Part shown: one piece after another, positions 45,786 through 57,629 of the stretch
Layout of the letters: every line of letters starts with the position of its first letter
Numbering within the stretch: position 1 is the stretch's first letter
Assembly (NCBI RefSeq): GCF_000004195.4
Contig: NC_030677.2
Coordinates: 99,662,829 to 99,726,828, forward strand
Source: Xenopus tropicalis
Lineage: Eukaryota; Chordata; Amphibia; Anura; Pipidae
Direction of reading: 5' to 3'
DNA length: 64,000 nt
Made by a program: the position numbers and the translations under genes
The notes under the pieces: model-generated
Told to the model about the DNA's origin: nothing
What the model saw: the letters and a program-made list of their open reading frames with translations, nothing else
Database searches by the model: none

Positions 45786-47505
45786 TTTGGCTTGCTTTAC
45801 TAGTAGAATTTGCAGAGGTTGAACAAGTGGGATGTGCAGTATCATTTTACAGAGGAACAATTTAGAATAAATGTACAGTATGGTTTATTCCTTTGAAACA
45901 AATGGTTCCATCAGAGAAAAAGATACAATTGGTTAAACCCTTCCTTTTACCCTCTGTATAGAAGGGATGGTCTTATTCTGGAATATACAGCTTCCACATA
46001 TGTCTCCAAAATCTACTGAAAGAAAGAAAGAAAGAAAATATATATAGGTTTTACACTGATACTTGTGGTATACTAAAAACATTTACAGTTACAGTAAAAA
46101 TTTGTTAAGAGACACAGCTCAGAGAGAGCGCACAGCTGTATACAGAACAAAAGTGTATTCAAATGCATTGATAATAAGTGGAGTGTCTTCCTCCAACTGT
46201 ATTTTTTTCAAAAAAAGATTTTTATAAATGCAGAATTCCCACAGAAAATGCATCCTGTCCCTTTCTCTTTTATTTTATTTAATTGCCATATCCCTCTCAT
46301 ACTCTTTCCAAAATTCTGAACATCAGGCCTTTCAAGTTGCTTGATAAACAAAAAGTATGAATTGATCAAAACTTGAAAAGTCTGGTTGCTTTAGACTTAT
46401 TTCTGCTAGATACTGTATATCATGGCTCATGCTCATGCTCATTTTGATGTAAGGTACTCCTGCTTAATGAATATTAATATAAAGAATTATGAAGTCATTC
46501 TCTTTCTGTCTCTGAGCACAGGACAAATTGGCAACATGACGTCTAGGTTAACTATAAGAAAAGCTCATTCACCTTCAGTAGTTTCAGCTTAGATTTTTTT
46601 TTTTATTCGTATCTACTTTTTTATTCTCAGATTTTTCATATTAAAAAAAAAGCATCATGTCTGCATAATTTGTCCCTCAGAAATTGCTTGCATCCCTTAG
46701 CAAAACAATTGCTGCTAGATCTTGTTACTAACTAACAATGGTGACATATATATTTATATTTATAATGGGTTCATCAAACAATTTCCATCCTCCTGATTCA
46801 ACAATTGCATTCAGTGCCCCTTGATAGTTCACAACCAATTACGTTTAGTCTTAGCAGGTGTATTGAATCTCGAAGCATCAAGGTTAGGAAGGGCCATCTT
46901 AATAAATGGGCAAAAGGGGCAATTACCCCTAGGGGCCCACCGTTAAACTTGCCACAACTTTTGACTAGAGCATACTCTAGAAATGGCAGGCCCCTCATTT
47001 TAATTAGTTGGAAGAGCTCAACATAACCATTTATTTATAACTTACTGTTAGAATAAATGTTCCCTAGGGATTTTTTTTAAAAAGCTGATATTTGTGATTA
47101 TGGTTTATGTGCTTGCAACACTGTTGGTCCAGGGTAGCATGCCTGGATCTCATGTTTACTTCACTAAGTATAGGTTATTTTTTTCATTTCCTGCCTATAT
47201 ATATAAGTTCTCCTGCTTGAAAGTAGTCCTTTTATAAATATCTTGGAGCAGCTGTGGAGACCCACCAATGAAATCTTTGACCTGGACCAATTTGTACCTT
47301 AAAACAGCCCTGAGGTTAGGTCTAAAAAAAAATAACAATAGGCATTAATTGTGATTATTGAACTGTTAGAGATAGTTACATGGTTGACTGTATATTCTTG
47401 GATTTTGCGGCTACATTATAGGTTCTGTACCACATGGGACACAGCTGGCTTTTCAATGCACTTTTGCGTGGAATAAAACTGAGATGAGAACTGTGAAAAT
47501 GAGAC
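45786..47505. other. unique DNA with a short GAAA microsatellite
   Basis: A run of GAAA units followed by TA units lies at 46,017-46,046. No gene recognised. The segment at 46,880-47,000 (aaaaggggcaattaccccta) may be an old repeat. Confidence 0.4.
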
Positions 47506-47508
47506 TAA

Positions 47509-48000
47509 GGGGCACATTTACTAACCCACGAACGGGCCGAATGCGTCCGATTGCGTTTTTTTCGTAATGATCAGTATTTTGCGATTTTTTCGGAAAATTG
47601 TGGCGACTTTTTCGTTACTAATACGATTTGTGCGAAAAAACGCGAGTTTTTCGTAGCCATTCCGAAAGTTGCGCAAAATCTGCCGATTTTTCGTAGCGTT
47701 AAAACTTGCGCGAAACGTCGCACCTTTTAAGTTTTAACGCTACGAAAAAGGCGCAACTTTTCGCACAAGTTTTAATGCTACGAAAAAAACGCCAGATTTT
47801 GCGCAACTTTGGGAATGGCTACGAAAAACTTGAGTTTTTTCGCGCAAATCGTATTGGTAACGAAAAAGTCGCGACAATTTCCGAAAAGTCGTAAAGACGC
47901 CGAAAAAATCGCAAAAAATACGAAAAAGTCGCAAAATGTTCGTTTTCAAATCGGAATTTTTCCAATTCGGTTCAGATTTGTGTCTTAGTAAATGTGCCCC
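47509..48000. mobile_element. CpG-rich fold-back MITE
   Basis: It starts GGGGCACATTTACTAACCCA and ends with TTAGTAAATGTGCCCC. The flanks are TAA on the left (47,506-47,508) and TAT on the right (48,001-48,003), so the duplication is either TA or a mutated triplet. The hairpin centre near 47,720 (gcgcgaaacgtcgcacctttt) closely matches the centre of the copy at 40,183. Confidence 0.87.
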
Positions 48001-48212
48001 TATGCGTTATTCACAAAACAACATGAGTAAATATCCTTATGTCCATTTAAAAACACTGTTTTGTTTTACTTTGCATCATTTAGCTTAGTTTACAGTAAGG
48101 TAAAAAGCCCATAGTATTGAGCATTATTTACCTGCATCAGTTTGGTATTAACGGGCATGAACTGGCTGCCTGTTAGAGCATAGGAAACCCGATTGTTTGT
48201 CTTTACAATAGT

Positions 48213-49480
48213 ATGAAAAAAATAATGCAAATATATTGGAAACAAAGCTGTTCTAAGAGAATACCTCAACTTAATTCGATAACTATACACCCCTTGCCCA
48301 CTTTGCAAGAGTTCTCTCCCTTTTGGTGTGTCTTATTCAGAACTTTTCTGCTTGAAAGTATGATAAACACTGGCCCTGGCCCTAGGGTTCTGAATGAAGG
48401 TGGATGGAGTTATTTTAAAGTACAACACCCAGTGGTGCCAGTTTTTCACTGTCTCCCAAAAATACATAAAGACCTGGAGAACCCTGCAGGTAGAACAATT
48501 ATTTCTGGTATAGGTTCTCCAACTAGTAATCTGTCATACTATATAGATATTTTACAAAAATATGCGGTCTATCCCTACATATTTAAGAGATTCCACTCAA
48601 CTTATGCAAGACTTGCAAGACTAAATGGGAACAAGATATGATTCTGGGAATTGAAGGAATTAAATTCATATTGGAGCATAACTTCTTCTGGTATGAAGAC
48701 AATTACTATCTGCAGGTTTGTGGGACTGCCATGGGGAACTATGTTAGCACCTATTTATGCAAATCTACATATTGTCTATTGGAAGGAATGCCATATCCTA
48801 CCAAAGAAGAGAAGGAATAAATGATGCCATCGTGTTTTCAAAAACCTATAACCCATTCACAAACAAGATTGCACAGATTAAATAACACTGGTGAATTTTA
48901 AATTGTGATGAGGAACTACAAAAAGTGATTCCAAGTTCCAACCCAGCCTAAAATTGTTTTTGAAAGAGCGAATAACCTAAAACAAATATTAACGAGAAAT
49001 CATATTGAGACAGATAAGATAAACCCCAAAATGATGAACCAAGGGCAGGTTTCTATCCATGCTTTCTATGCAAGGCCTGCAAATATGGACAAAAAATGAT
49101 TTTGTATCTAATACAACACACAAAGAACATAAAATTAAGCAATGTATTAAGTTTTCCACAAAAAATGTGATATACAGTATACAATGCCCATGTCGCCTAC
49201 AGTACATAGGTAAGACAAAGAGAGCGTTATGTGACCGTATTAGAGAGCATATAAGCAATATTGAAAAAGAGAAAGAACAGTGTTTCAAAACATCTTAAAC
49301 TTGTTCATGGGAAAAATCTGACAGGTATGACCTATTGGGGAATAGAGCAAGTAAAGAAAAAACAGAGAGGAGGGGATATTGTAAAGGCAACATTACAGTG
49401 TAAAAGTAGATGTATTTACACTATGGAAACATTTTAACCAAAGAGCCTAAATATAGATATAAAGAGGGCATTTTTATGAA
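48213..49480 (+). pseudogene. Penelope-like element: reverse transcriptase and GIY-YIG endonuclease remnants
   Basis: Penelope-like elements encode one protein with a reverse transcriptase followed by a GIY-YIG endonuclease, and both remain here in pieces. The N-terminal part of the reverse transcriptase shows LPKIHKDLENPAGRTIISGI (PKIHKD at 48,456-48,473), a block diagnostic for the group. After a deletion, FILEHNFFWYEDNYYLQVCG leads to GTAMG (48,722-48,736). The catalytic YxDD-type block that should follow is absent. The segment at 48,950-49,050 (FERANNLKQIL) is the linker region. From 49,059 comes KNVIYSIQCPCRLQYIGKTK with RALCDRIREHI, the GIY-YIG core (YIGKT at 49,203-49,217). A frame change near 49,290 precedes the end of the domain. 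Several stops and deletions show that it is dead. The clade within Penelope-like elements is not assigned. Confidence 0.88.
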
Positions 49481-49617
49481 TATTTAAATGTGTATATTGT
49501 TTATATTACCTTTGATCTTAAGCTGGGTTATGTACATGTAATTTTTAACTTAGGTTATTTTATTTTGTTATAATATTGTGCCGAATTAATGAAAAAATCC
49601 ATTTAGAAATAGCATAG

Positions 49618-49692
49618 GGTTGCCATGATGATGCGCCGCATTTTGAGAGAAAGCAAGTAGAGGAGAGGGGCGGACGCATCATTATGGCAACC
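49618..49692. repeat. short strong inverted repeat
   Basis: GGTTGCCATGATGATGCG pairs with CGCATCATTATGGCAACC with one mismatch, around a ~39-bp centre. It lies just downstream of the Penelope-like remnant and directly upstream of a MITE, and may belong to the terminal structure of the former. Confidence 0.7.
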
Positions 49693-49699
49693 AGCATTG

Positions 49700-50118
49700 T
49701 TAAAGGGGTAGTTTGCCTTTAAATTAACTTTAAATTTAATGTAGACATTGCTATGCTGAGACAATTTGCAATTAGTTTTAATTTTTTATGGTTTAGCTTT
49801 TTGTTCAGCAGCTCTCCATTTGGTATTTTAGCAGCTATCTGGTGGCTAGAGACTTATTTGGTTTAAACAAGAAATTGGAATATGAATAGTAGAGGGCCTG
49901 CATAGAAAGATAAGTAATAGAATGTAACAATAATAATATTATTGTTGGCTTACAAAGAAATAGTGACCCCTATTAAAAACTGGAAAGAGGCAGAAGAGAA
50001 AGGCAAATCATTTGAAAACTACAAAAAAAGAAATAACTAAAACCAAGTAATAAGTTGCTAGGAATATGGCATTCTATAACATACTAAAAGTTAACTTAAT
50101 GATGAACAACCCCTTTAA
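49700..50118. mobile_element. TTAA-target MITE (T2/Kolobok-type)
   Basis: TTAAAGGGGTAGTTTGCCTT on the left mirrors GAACAACCCCTTTAA on the right. TTAA lies at 49,700-49,703 and 50,115-50,118. Interior blocks are typical of this frog family (gcagctctccatttggtatt, tttgaaaactac). No coding sequence. Confidence 0.9.
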
Positions 50119-50249
50119 GAAGGAGCGGAACATGTTCAATTAGAATCTGAAGCGACGAAGTGCATCAGGCAGAGGGAATCAACATCCTTGTGAGTCCTGG
50201 AGTACACACACTGTAGAAGGGAAACATTGGCATCCATACAGCTACCCAA

Positions 50250-50715
50250 GCGACAGGGACTCATCCAGGCACCTCTTAAAGGCATTAACAGAATCTGCCA
50301 TTACCACATCACTAGGAAGGGCATTCCACAACCTCTCTGCCCTCACCGTGAAAAACCACCTACACTGCTTCAAATGGAAGCTCCGTTCCTTTAATCTAAA
50401 GGGGTGGCCTCTGGTGCATTGATCGTTTTTATGGGAAAAAAAAGAGCACCCCCTATCTGCCTATAATCCCCTCTAATGTACAGAATAATCATGTCCCCTC
50501 GCAAGCGCCTCTTTTCCAGAGAAAAAAACCCAGCCGTGACAGTCTAACCTCATAGTTTAAATCTTCCATCCCCTTTACCAGTTTAGTTACACGTCTCTGC
50601 ACTCTCTCCAGCTCATTAATATCCTTCTTAAGGACTGGAGCCCAAAACTGCACTGCATACTAAAGGTGAGGCCTTACCAGGCAAGAAGCAAAATTATGTT
50701 TTCATCCCTTAAGTT
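50250..50715 (-). pseudogene. CR1/Rex1-like LINE fragment, minus strand
   Basis: The minus strand encodes the C-terminal blocks seen at 2,818-3,898 (ELERVQRR, LRGDMI, RGHPFRLK, FHLKQCRWFFTV, DSVNAFKRCLDE). The 3' tail is missing: the copy ends abruptly at the codons for the last ORF block, where different sequence follows. A small deletion near 50,480 and others break the frame. The direction is opposite to the Penelope-like element to the left. Confidence 0.8.
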
Positions 50716-51585
50716 GTTGTAAATGTTTGTAAGTAATGACCTATACCCCCCCACAAGGTGAATTTCAGAGGATGAGGGTGCATGTTAGTAAGATACCCCA
50801 TGGTGTTATGAGGAGCTGGATACACCAAATAGTGCGATATACCTAAAAGTCACTTTAAAGCTTTTTAGCTATAAATACTAAGATCCTGTGACATAATACA
50901 CTACAATATATTACCAAATCATTCTGCTTGCTCTTTCCCTGAGCTTTTATATTCTATAAAGATGTATGGACACTAACTTGGAGAACTGATTTTGCTGCTC
51001 AGCCCAACTTGGCCTTTCCTTTGTTTCTGACAGGCTGAAATTAGGAGAAGGCAGGGAGAACCATTGCACCCTAGGCACATGCCTCTTCTGTCTACCCCTA
51101 GTTCCAGCCCTGATATATATTGTTTTTATTTGTATAGCAAAATCACCTTCTACAGTGTTTACAAAGTAAGGGGGCAACAGTTATTATGCACAAACAATAA
51201 CATCTCACTGAAGCAGATATGCATTGTAGCAGCAGCAGCATAATGTTACTGCAGTATTTGTATAGCTATGGTGGATTATTCCTAAACATTGTACACATGC
51301 AGAGACATTATGCAATGTTTTCATAGTGCATTAACCTCCCTCTTTATTCAGCGGTTTTCCTGGATAACAGATATTGATGTAAGAAGACTACAAATAATCA
51401 TAACTTAACTAAGATTTTTAAGGATACAAGTGAGTACCTGGACCTGATGCTTTATATAAATATTGTCTGAATGTTTAAGGATCATGTTTTGTATCAGCTA
51501 AAGACAATATTTTTGTGCAAATCACCATTCTAGTGCTCAACAAATGTTGGTTTATTGTATATTGTGTAAGAAAATAGGGATTTCG
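50716..51585. other. mostly unique DNA; short repeat fragment at 51,040-51,115
   Basis: aggcacatgcctcttctgtc followed by tacccctagttccagccctg (51,074-51,113) recurs in similar form at 60,011-60,050 and is a dispersed-repeat end. No gene recognised. Confidence 0.4.
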
Positions 51586-51593
51586 CTTACTTG

Positions 51594-52389
51594 CAGTGAT
51601 GAGCAAATCTGTCCCGTTTCTCACCCATCACGGAAGAAAACTGGATTTCCATCTGGACAAACGCCAAAAAAATGGTAACCTGCGTAAGACAAAAATAAAA
51701 CATATACAAACTAATGATGCACTGGTATAATACCCCAGAGAGACTCAACACCTTCTTCCCTAATCATTCCCCGCTTTGCTGGAGAGGCTGCCAAACTATA
51801 GGATCACTGGAACATATCATTTGGTCATGCCCCATAATACAACCATACTGGGACAGTATTAGAGACCTACTATCCCAACTAACTTGCCGCACTATACAGA
51901 AAGACTCTCACATTTATACTGGGCAAACCATTCCCGGGCCTACACAAAACCTCTCAAGCTTTGATGAATCAAGTCTTAACAGCTGCTAAGCTAGCCCTCA
52001 CGAGCAAATGGAAATCGGCAACACCACCTTCCTTAGCAGAAGTAATAAAGAGAGTAAACAGCAACAAAGACTTTGAATCCAGAATTGCATACATACAGAA
52101 TAAAAACGCTCAATTCCTAGAGACATGGGCCTCCAGGACAAAGGATCCCAAATCATTCAACTGTTCACCCCTAGATCCGGGGAGATTCCAATGAGACCAG
52201 CCTACCTATTGATGCCATCTATCTTTACTGTAATCATTCACATGCCATGTTTATGTATACCTTGTTTCTTTTTATTTTTGCATTTCTTTAATAAAAAAGT
52301 TACAAAAAAAATCTGTCCCGTTTCACCAATGACGAAATGTGGAAATTTGCTGCAAATCCATGCCTGGCAAAAAATTTCACTCATCACTA
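51594..52389. mobile_element. hAT-like MITE split by a LINE insertion
   Basis: The ends CAGTGATGAGCAAAT and ATTTCACTCATCACTA are flanked by the 8-bp duplication CTTACTTG (51,586-51,593) and CTTATTTG (52,390-52,397), one mismatch. Without the 688-bp LINE and its second target copy the MITE is only about 92 bp. The right part holds gctgcaaatccatgcctggc, as in the copy at 8,268. Confidence 0.88.
51621..52308 (+). pseudogene. Tx1/L1-like LINE 3' end, 5'-truncated insertion
   Basis: It is flanked by the perfect 16-bp duplication AAATCTGTCCCGTTTC (51,605-51,620 and 52,309-52,324), the signature of target-primed insertion. The plus strand encodes the C-terminal end of an L1-type ORF2: WYNTPERLN, then a knuckle with C-X3-C-X7-H-X4-C spacing (CWRGC near 51,777, HIIWSC). 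After a frame change come LTSKWKSATPPSLAEVI and NAQFLETWASRTKD. It ends with a short A-rich tail (aataaaaaagttac plus A run). The ORF has an early stop and one frameshift, so this is a dead-on-arrival copy lacking reverse transcriptase and endonuclease. Confidence 0.92.
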
Positions 52390-52397
52390 CTTATTTG

Positions 52398-54085
52398 TAT
52401 TTTTCATTTCCTCTCTAAAATTAAATTAACTTTAGTTGTTTTTGAAGACCCAGCTATAAGCCATATTTATTTAATACCTTCCATAAATGGTGGTAATAAT
52501 AATAGTCAACCCTCAACTAATATCAAGAATGCTTTTATAACACCTGTTGATCTTGCACAGAGCTAAGATTTTTCTGCATTTTGTCCTTTTTTTTAACTTG
52601 ATCTATTTTGTATTATTCAAAGCAGGACAATAAAAGAAAAAAGAGAGAGTAATTGCAATAATATTTACAGTGTGGCATTTTCCTTCATAAGTGCGTGTGT
52701 GATATGGCTTGTGTGTGGCACCCTATATTTTACGTCTGCATAAAGAATGCAGAAATAGGAAGACGCATATGTGTTATTTACATATATTCATTTGTGTGGG
52801 AGCGGCCATATTGCTTGTTTTAGTTAAAGTGTGAAAAGCAGGAAACCTGCAGTTGCTGACCACTGGAAAAATCTATTTTGAAATAAACATCATCATTTTA
52901 CTATTTTACTTTTTAACCAGTCTGGTTTTACATGCAAAAATGCATTACTGTGTTACCATCAATACATTCCTGGGCCATTTTTATACTCACCACTTCATAA
53001 TTCTGAGGCTTTTTGTTTTCATACAAGTACAGATTGGGTTACATTATGCTCTGACCAAGGGACTTTTCTCTTTAAAGTAAGATATATGATGGCTGCTTGG
53101 AAGACTAAAGCTGGTAGTCTGAAAAAGCTTTATCTTGGTGAGATATTAGACTTTAATAGTCATTTATAACCATATTCCAACATCTGGAAATGCTGTACAC
53201 TGTGTGCAGGTGTGGGATCATGTCAGACTTTGAATCTGCTCTGCAAAGCAGGAAGTTTTCTTTCTATTTTTCAGCCGAGTGTGCCTCATTTATTCTAAAA
53301 CAAACAGTTTTTCAGTAAGCTGTTGCTTTTGTTTTCAGTTCATGTTTATTTCAAAAACCACTTCTGAGTGAGATGGGGGTCTGTGAATATTTCCATATCA
53401 ATCTCTCATCGTACTGGGTTCGATATATGAAAATAAAAAAGGAAACACGGGCAACGTTTTATTCTTGCTAAAATGCACTGCTTGCATAATGCATGAAGAT
53501 CCATTTCTGAAGAGGCACCATTAAAAGTTTCAATCCATTTTTTTCAGGATAATTACAGAAAAGAGGTGTTTGTATCAAGAGTGTAGCAAACAATTAGCAT
53601 AGTTCCCCTAGGGATCAATAGGGACCAGCCTGCATAGTTTAGGTTGGAAGTAGTGGTCTTTGCACACTGTCTCTCACAAGGCACAGGGTTGTTTCTTGCC
53701 TGGGGAGCTCTGAGCTGATCATGTGTACTTTCCTTCATAAATATTTCCTTTTGTAGATAATAAGCAAAGACTTGCTAAATAGTGCCAAGGTCACCTGCAG
53801 CTTTGTTTGAGTTTTTGTTTTAAAAAAATGAATGTTTTTACTGCTTTCTGAGAGAAGTACTTTTTATGTTAACTTCATAAAAGTTAGAAATGACTCCTTT
53901 GATAAAGAATATTATTAGGTGTGTAAAAGATGCTCTACACAAAGTTTCTGTAATTGAGGTTTGCTTAAGAAATCTTTGTGGGACAGAATAGGAAACCAGC
54001 AACCTACATGTGTCCCTTGTACATATCCCTCTTTTTTAACAACGTAATATCCTGTAGATGGGGTAGCTACATTTTATTGTGCCTC
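52398..54085. other. unique DNA, no gene recognised
   Basis: No gene or mobile element recognised. Short open frames at 52,853-53,080 and 53,553-53,738 lack recognisable domains. Confidence 0.35.
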
Positions 54086-54090
54086 TAAGA

Positions 54091-54304
54091 GGCAGATTTA
54101 TTAAAATGTGAGTTTAAAGCTTAATACATACAAACTATCCATAGTCTATTCTTTCCTATAGGATTTTTACAAGTGTATTTATCACTGGGGGAAAGGTAGA
54201 ACTCACCATTTGATAAATATGTTTCTAAAAATTCCCATTGGAATGAATAGTTGGAATGAGTTTTTATGTATTAAGCTCTAAACTCACATTTTGAAAAATC
54301 TGCC
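54091..54304. mobile_element. palindromic MITE, GGCAGATTTATTAAAATGTG family
   Basis: GGCAGATTTATTAAAATGTG with agtttaaagcttaatacata on the left mirrors tatgtattaagctctaaact with CACATTTTGAAAAATCTGCC on the right. The arms are about 50 bp. No clear target duplication was found. Confidence 0.78.
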
Positions 54305-54488
54305 TGATAAATCTTAGTCTTGGTTGGTCCACCTGTTGGAAGTTAAACCCTGCTTTGTTGGAGATTTTCAACATTGGGGAGGTGAGGATGTTAAAAAATC
54401 TTAAAAGGAGCAACAACAGCAGATAAATTAGGCACGGAATTGTACTGCGCAAGCTTTGTCAGTGATAACATGGGGTATGTACAAAAGC

Positions 54489-54781
54489 TAGTGATGCACA
54501 AAACTGCCCCATTTTGCTTCACTGAAACATTTGTGAAATTGCAAAGTCAAAGGACATTTTTTGCCACTTTTTTTCTAGTGCCAAAGGCACTGAAGTTGGC
54601 CACGTCAGTCAATGTTTGTTTTTCCTCAGTCAGCGTCAGAGTCAGTGGGTGTTTTTTTCTGACATTCTTTTCCGTCGAAAGAAACCACATTTTAGCACAG
54701 ATTTGCAAAAATTTTCAACACTTGCAAATCTGTAAATTTCAGGGCAAACCTGTATCAGCCAAAAATATTTACTCATCCCTA
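54489..54781. mobile_element. hAT-like MITE, degraded relative
   Basis: It begins TAGTGATGCACAAAACTGCC and ends ATATTTACTCATCCCTA, the same terminal style as the copies at 8,268, 20,041 and 51,594. The flanks acaaaagc and acaagcaa share only part of an 8-bp duplication. A 146-codon open frame covering it crosses the element edges and is not a gene. Confidence 0.6.
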
Positions 54782-54789
54782 ACAAGCAA

Positions 54790-57111
54790 AAAGGGTCAAA
54801 TATATCCCTCTGGAATTATTGTATTTAACAAAGGATCCACTTTTATTCTGACCTTAATCATTTTCTTCCATTTTTTATAGCTATTGGCTTAATCAGAAAC
54901 ATATCCAGGACAGAGGCCTAAAGGATGTTCCATAATCAGTTGATGCCAGTGGTACCAGGTTGATCTAGAAAAAACAAGATGTTACTAAGTTTACTGTTGC
55001 TAGGTGGTCCATATCTAAAAAACCTCTACTGGTTGTTCCTTCAGAGCTTGATGTACATACTACTTGGTGTTACCTGAGAGAGACTTGCTTACGTCATTTC
55101 TCTATCATATACAATATGCGTGTATTTTATATATACATTGTGACTTGTGTATTTAAAGATGTTGTGTAGGTTACATATTAGATACAACCAGGATACAACA
55201 GATGCAGCTTCAAACACATCCTATTGAGCACACAGTTGCTAAGTCTCCTCCCCTTTTGAGGGTTGTTGGAAATTCAGTCTCTTTTGTCCTCAACTGCATT
55301 TTCCCAACTTCCATTGTCCAACCTGGAATCCATAGCCAACTCCCTAAAATTAACTTAATGGTCATTGACCAATCAGAACTTGACACATGAACCTATGGTC
55401 AATCTCTTGGTTAATAGCATGGGTTGAGTTTGTGTTCCTGGAGTTCCTTCAGAAAGGATACAGATGCCTGACTCAATGGAAGGACGAGTATAAGAGAGGC
55501 AGTAGAATTATATGTAACTTATTCACGTTTGCAATTATCTTTGTAAATATATAGTAAATATAAAGTATATATTTTATTTAGACACAGTGTTGTTTGGTAT
55601 TTTGCATGTTTGTTATTTCTGTAGATATGTGTCTAGCATAGTCGCTTTTGTTAATAAATACATTTTTTGATTTAACTATTTCTCTTACTAAAGAACCCTT
55701 ATAACCAGGAATATTTATGTACATGTGTATATGAGAATAAATATACATATTTACAAAAATATTTACTTGGGCAATGCTTGGTATATGTTTACAGGGTCTA
55801 TTCACGAAAAGGCAAAATGGACCTTTAAAATCCACATTCATTGTGGCTCACTTAGTGATACTGGCTATAAAGCAACCAATCATAGATTTACTATTCTTGC
55901 AGAAGTTTAATAAAAGCTGAATGCTGGTTGGTTGCTGTGGGTTAATGCAGGTTAGGAGAGGTTAATATTGTATTTCATCACCTTTTCAAACTAAATATAT
56001 GTGTGCTATGGAATCTATAGCATCTATAGATACAAAAATGGTGGGAGCTTTTACAACTAATCCTCTTTTATTTGTCTTATTGCTGACTGTGACTAAGGGA
56101 GGAAACTGCTGATTTTCCATAGATACTAAAGCAAACTTCTTATTGAAAATAAGATATTTGGCTCAAGTAGAGCACAAGTAACTTTTGCTGTGGGCAGCTT
56201 TTTGCAGCCCTTCTGGAAAGTTGTCTGAGACAAGGCTCTCATCTTAAATCATAGCAGTAAACACCCCTGACTCTTATTAGGGACTAGAGATCTGGAGCAG
56301 TAGGTTTGCAAAATGAAGACACTGCAATGTCAAAATCTTTATTTCAGGTGCAGGTTTTAGTCTGCTTATTTCATGAGCTATTGCATTAAATGTGCAGTGG
56401 TGGTTTCCAAATTTAATTTAAAAAAGCTACAATGATGTCCATTTATGAAGATATTTGCAGAATAATATATTTCTGTCTACTATCTTCTGTTCCTGCGCAT
56501 AGTCTATATCGGATATCATTTAATACCTGTTATTTTTATCTTATCATGAAGCATTGCTGCCAATAAATCACTTTATTTTACTGAGTCTTATCCAAAGTCA
56601 TTGGCCATTCACTTCAATATATCTCAATCTCACTGTCAAAAACAGTGTGAGCAGACTTTAGAATTATACTAAAAGATGTTTACAGAAGACATTTTTCTTG
56701 TTCAGGCAGCGAAATGGCCTCCATGTTCTGCTTGAAATAAATATTGACTTGACAATATAAATCTGTTAACACTGGAAAAGTGATGCAGCTGTATGTGTTT
56801 GGAATTAACTACTAAAGGAAACTGACCCTTGAGTGGGTACATTTGGTGACATTTAGGTGACATTTATAGCCCTTATTCATTGTCTCATTTTACAAGGTCA
56901 ATGTCAGTTTTCTACCAAAATACAAACCCTAGTCCATGGGCCCTTATTTTATACACTAGTCAAATTTATATACAAATCTAATTTTGAAATCCTTAAAGGG
57001 TCATGTTGATCCTTGTTATGATTACACTCATTAAATTATGATTACACTGTTTACATAGCAAATAATTCACTCAAGGATTTAAAATTTTATTCTCGAACCA
57101 ACACATTTTTT
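54790..57111. other. mostly unique DNA; short palindromic repeat remnant near 55,866-55,945
   Basis: agcaaccaatcatagattta pairs loosely with ggttggttgctgtgggtta, a remnant of a common frog repeat. 56,400-56,780 is repeat-free and compositionally even (see findings). No gene recognised. Confidence 0.4.
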
Positions 57112-57629
57112 AGTTGTAATATTGGTGTGTAAGCAGCCATCTCTGTGCATTGTGCTTGAGTCTGAGCTTTTAGAAGGAGCCAGTGCTACACATTAGAACT
57201 GCTTTCAGGTAACCTATTGTTTCTTCTACTCCCATGTAACTGGAGGAGTCCCAAGCCGGACTTTGATTGCCTATTATAGAGCGCAATTCTGATATCTACT
57301 GGGAGCTGCTATCTTGCTACCTTCCCATTGTTCTACTGATCGGCTGCTGGGAGGGGGGTGAAATCACTCCAACTTGCAGCTCAGCAGTAAAGTGTGACTG
57401 AAGTTTATAAGAGCACAGGTCACATTACTGTGGCACCCTGGGAAATGAAGAACATGGCTAGCCCCAGGTTGAACTTCAAAATTCAAAATATACTTTAAAA
57501 CTTCAAAATATAAAACAAATCTGTTTGCACTTTTAAAAAATGTATTTCAATGCAGGATTCTGCTGGAGAAGTTCTATTATCTGCTGCATTTTGAACAAAA
57601 CATGTTTTCCCATGACAGTATTCCTTTAA
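57112..57629. mobile_element. MITE copy with one TTAA end (sister of 5,727-6,209)
   Basis: The same blocks in the same order as 5,727-6,209, ending CATGACAGTATTCCTTTAA with TTAA at 57,626-57,629. It has a small internal duplication of cttcaaaat near 57,470-57,510. Confidence 0.75.

Noticed and set aside
46017..46046. GAAA/TA simple repeat as a regulatory element
   Set aside because: A short ordinary microsatellite with nothing around it to suggest function.
54440..54880. 146-codon plus-strand frame
   Set aside because: It spans a hAT-like MITE and both of its edges. The composition is Phe/Ser-rich with no domain.
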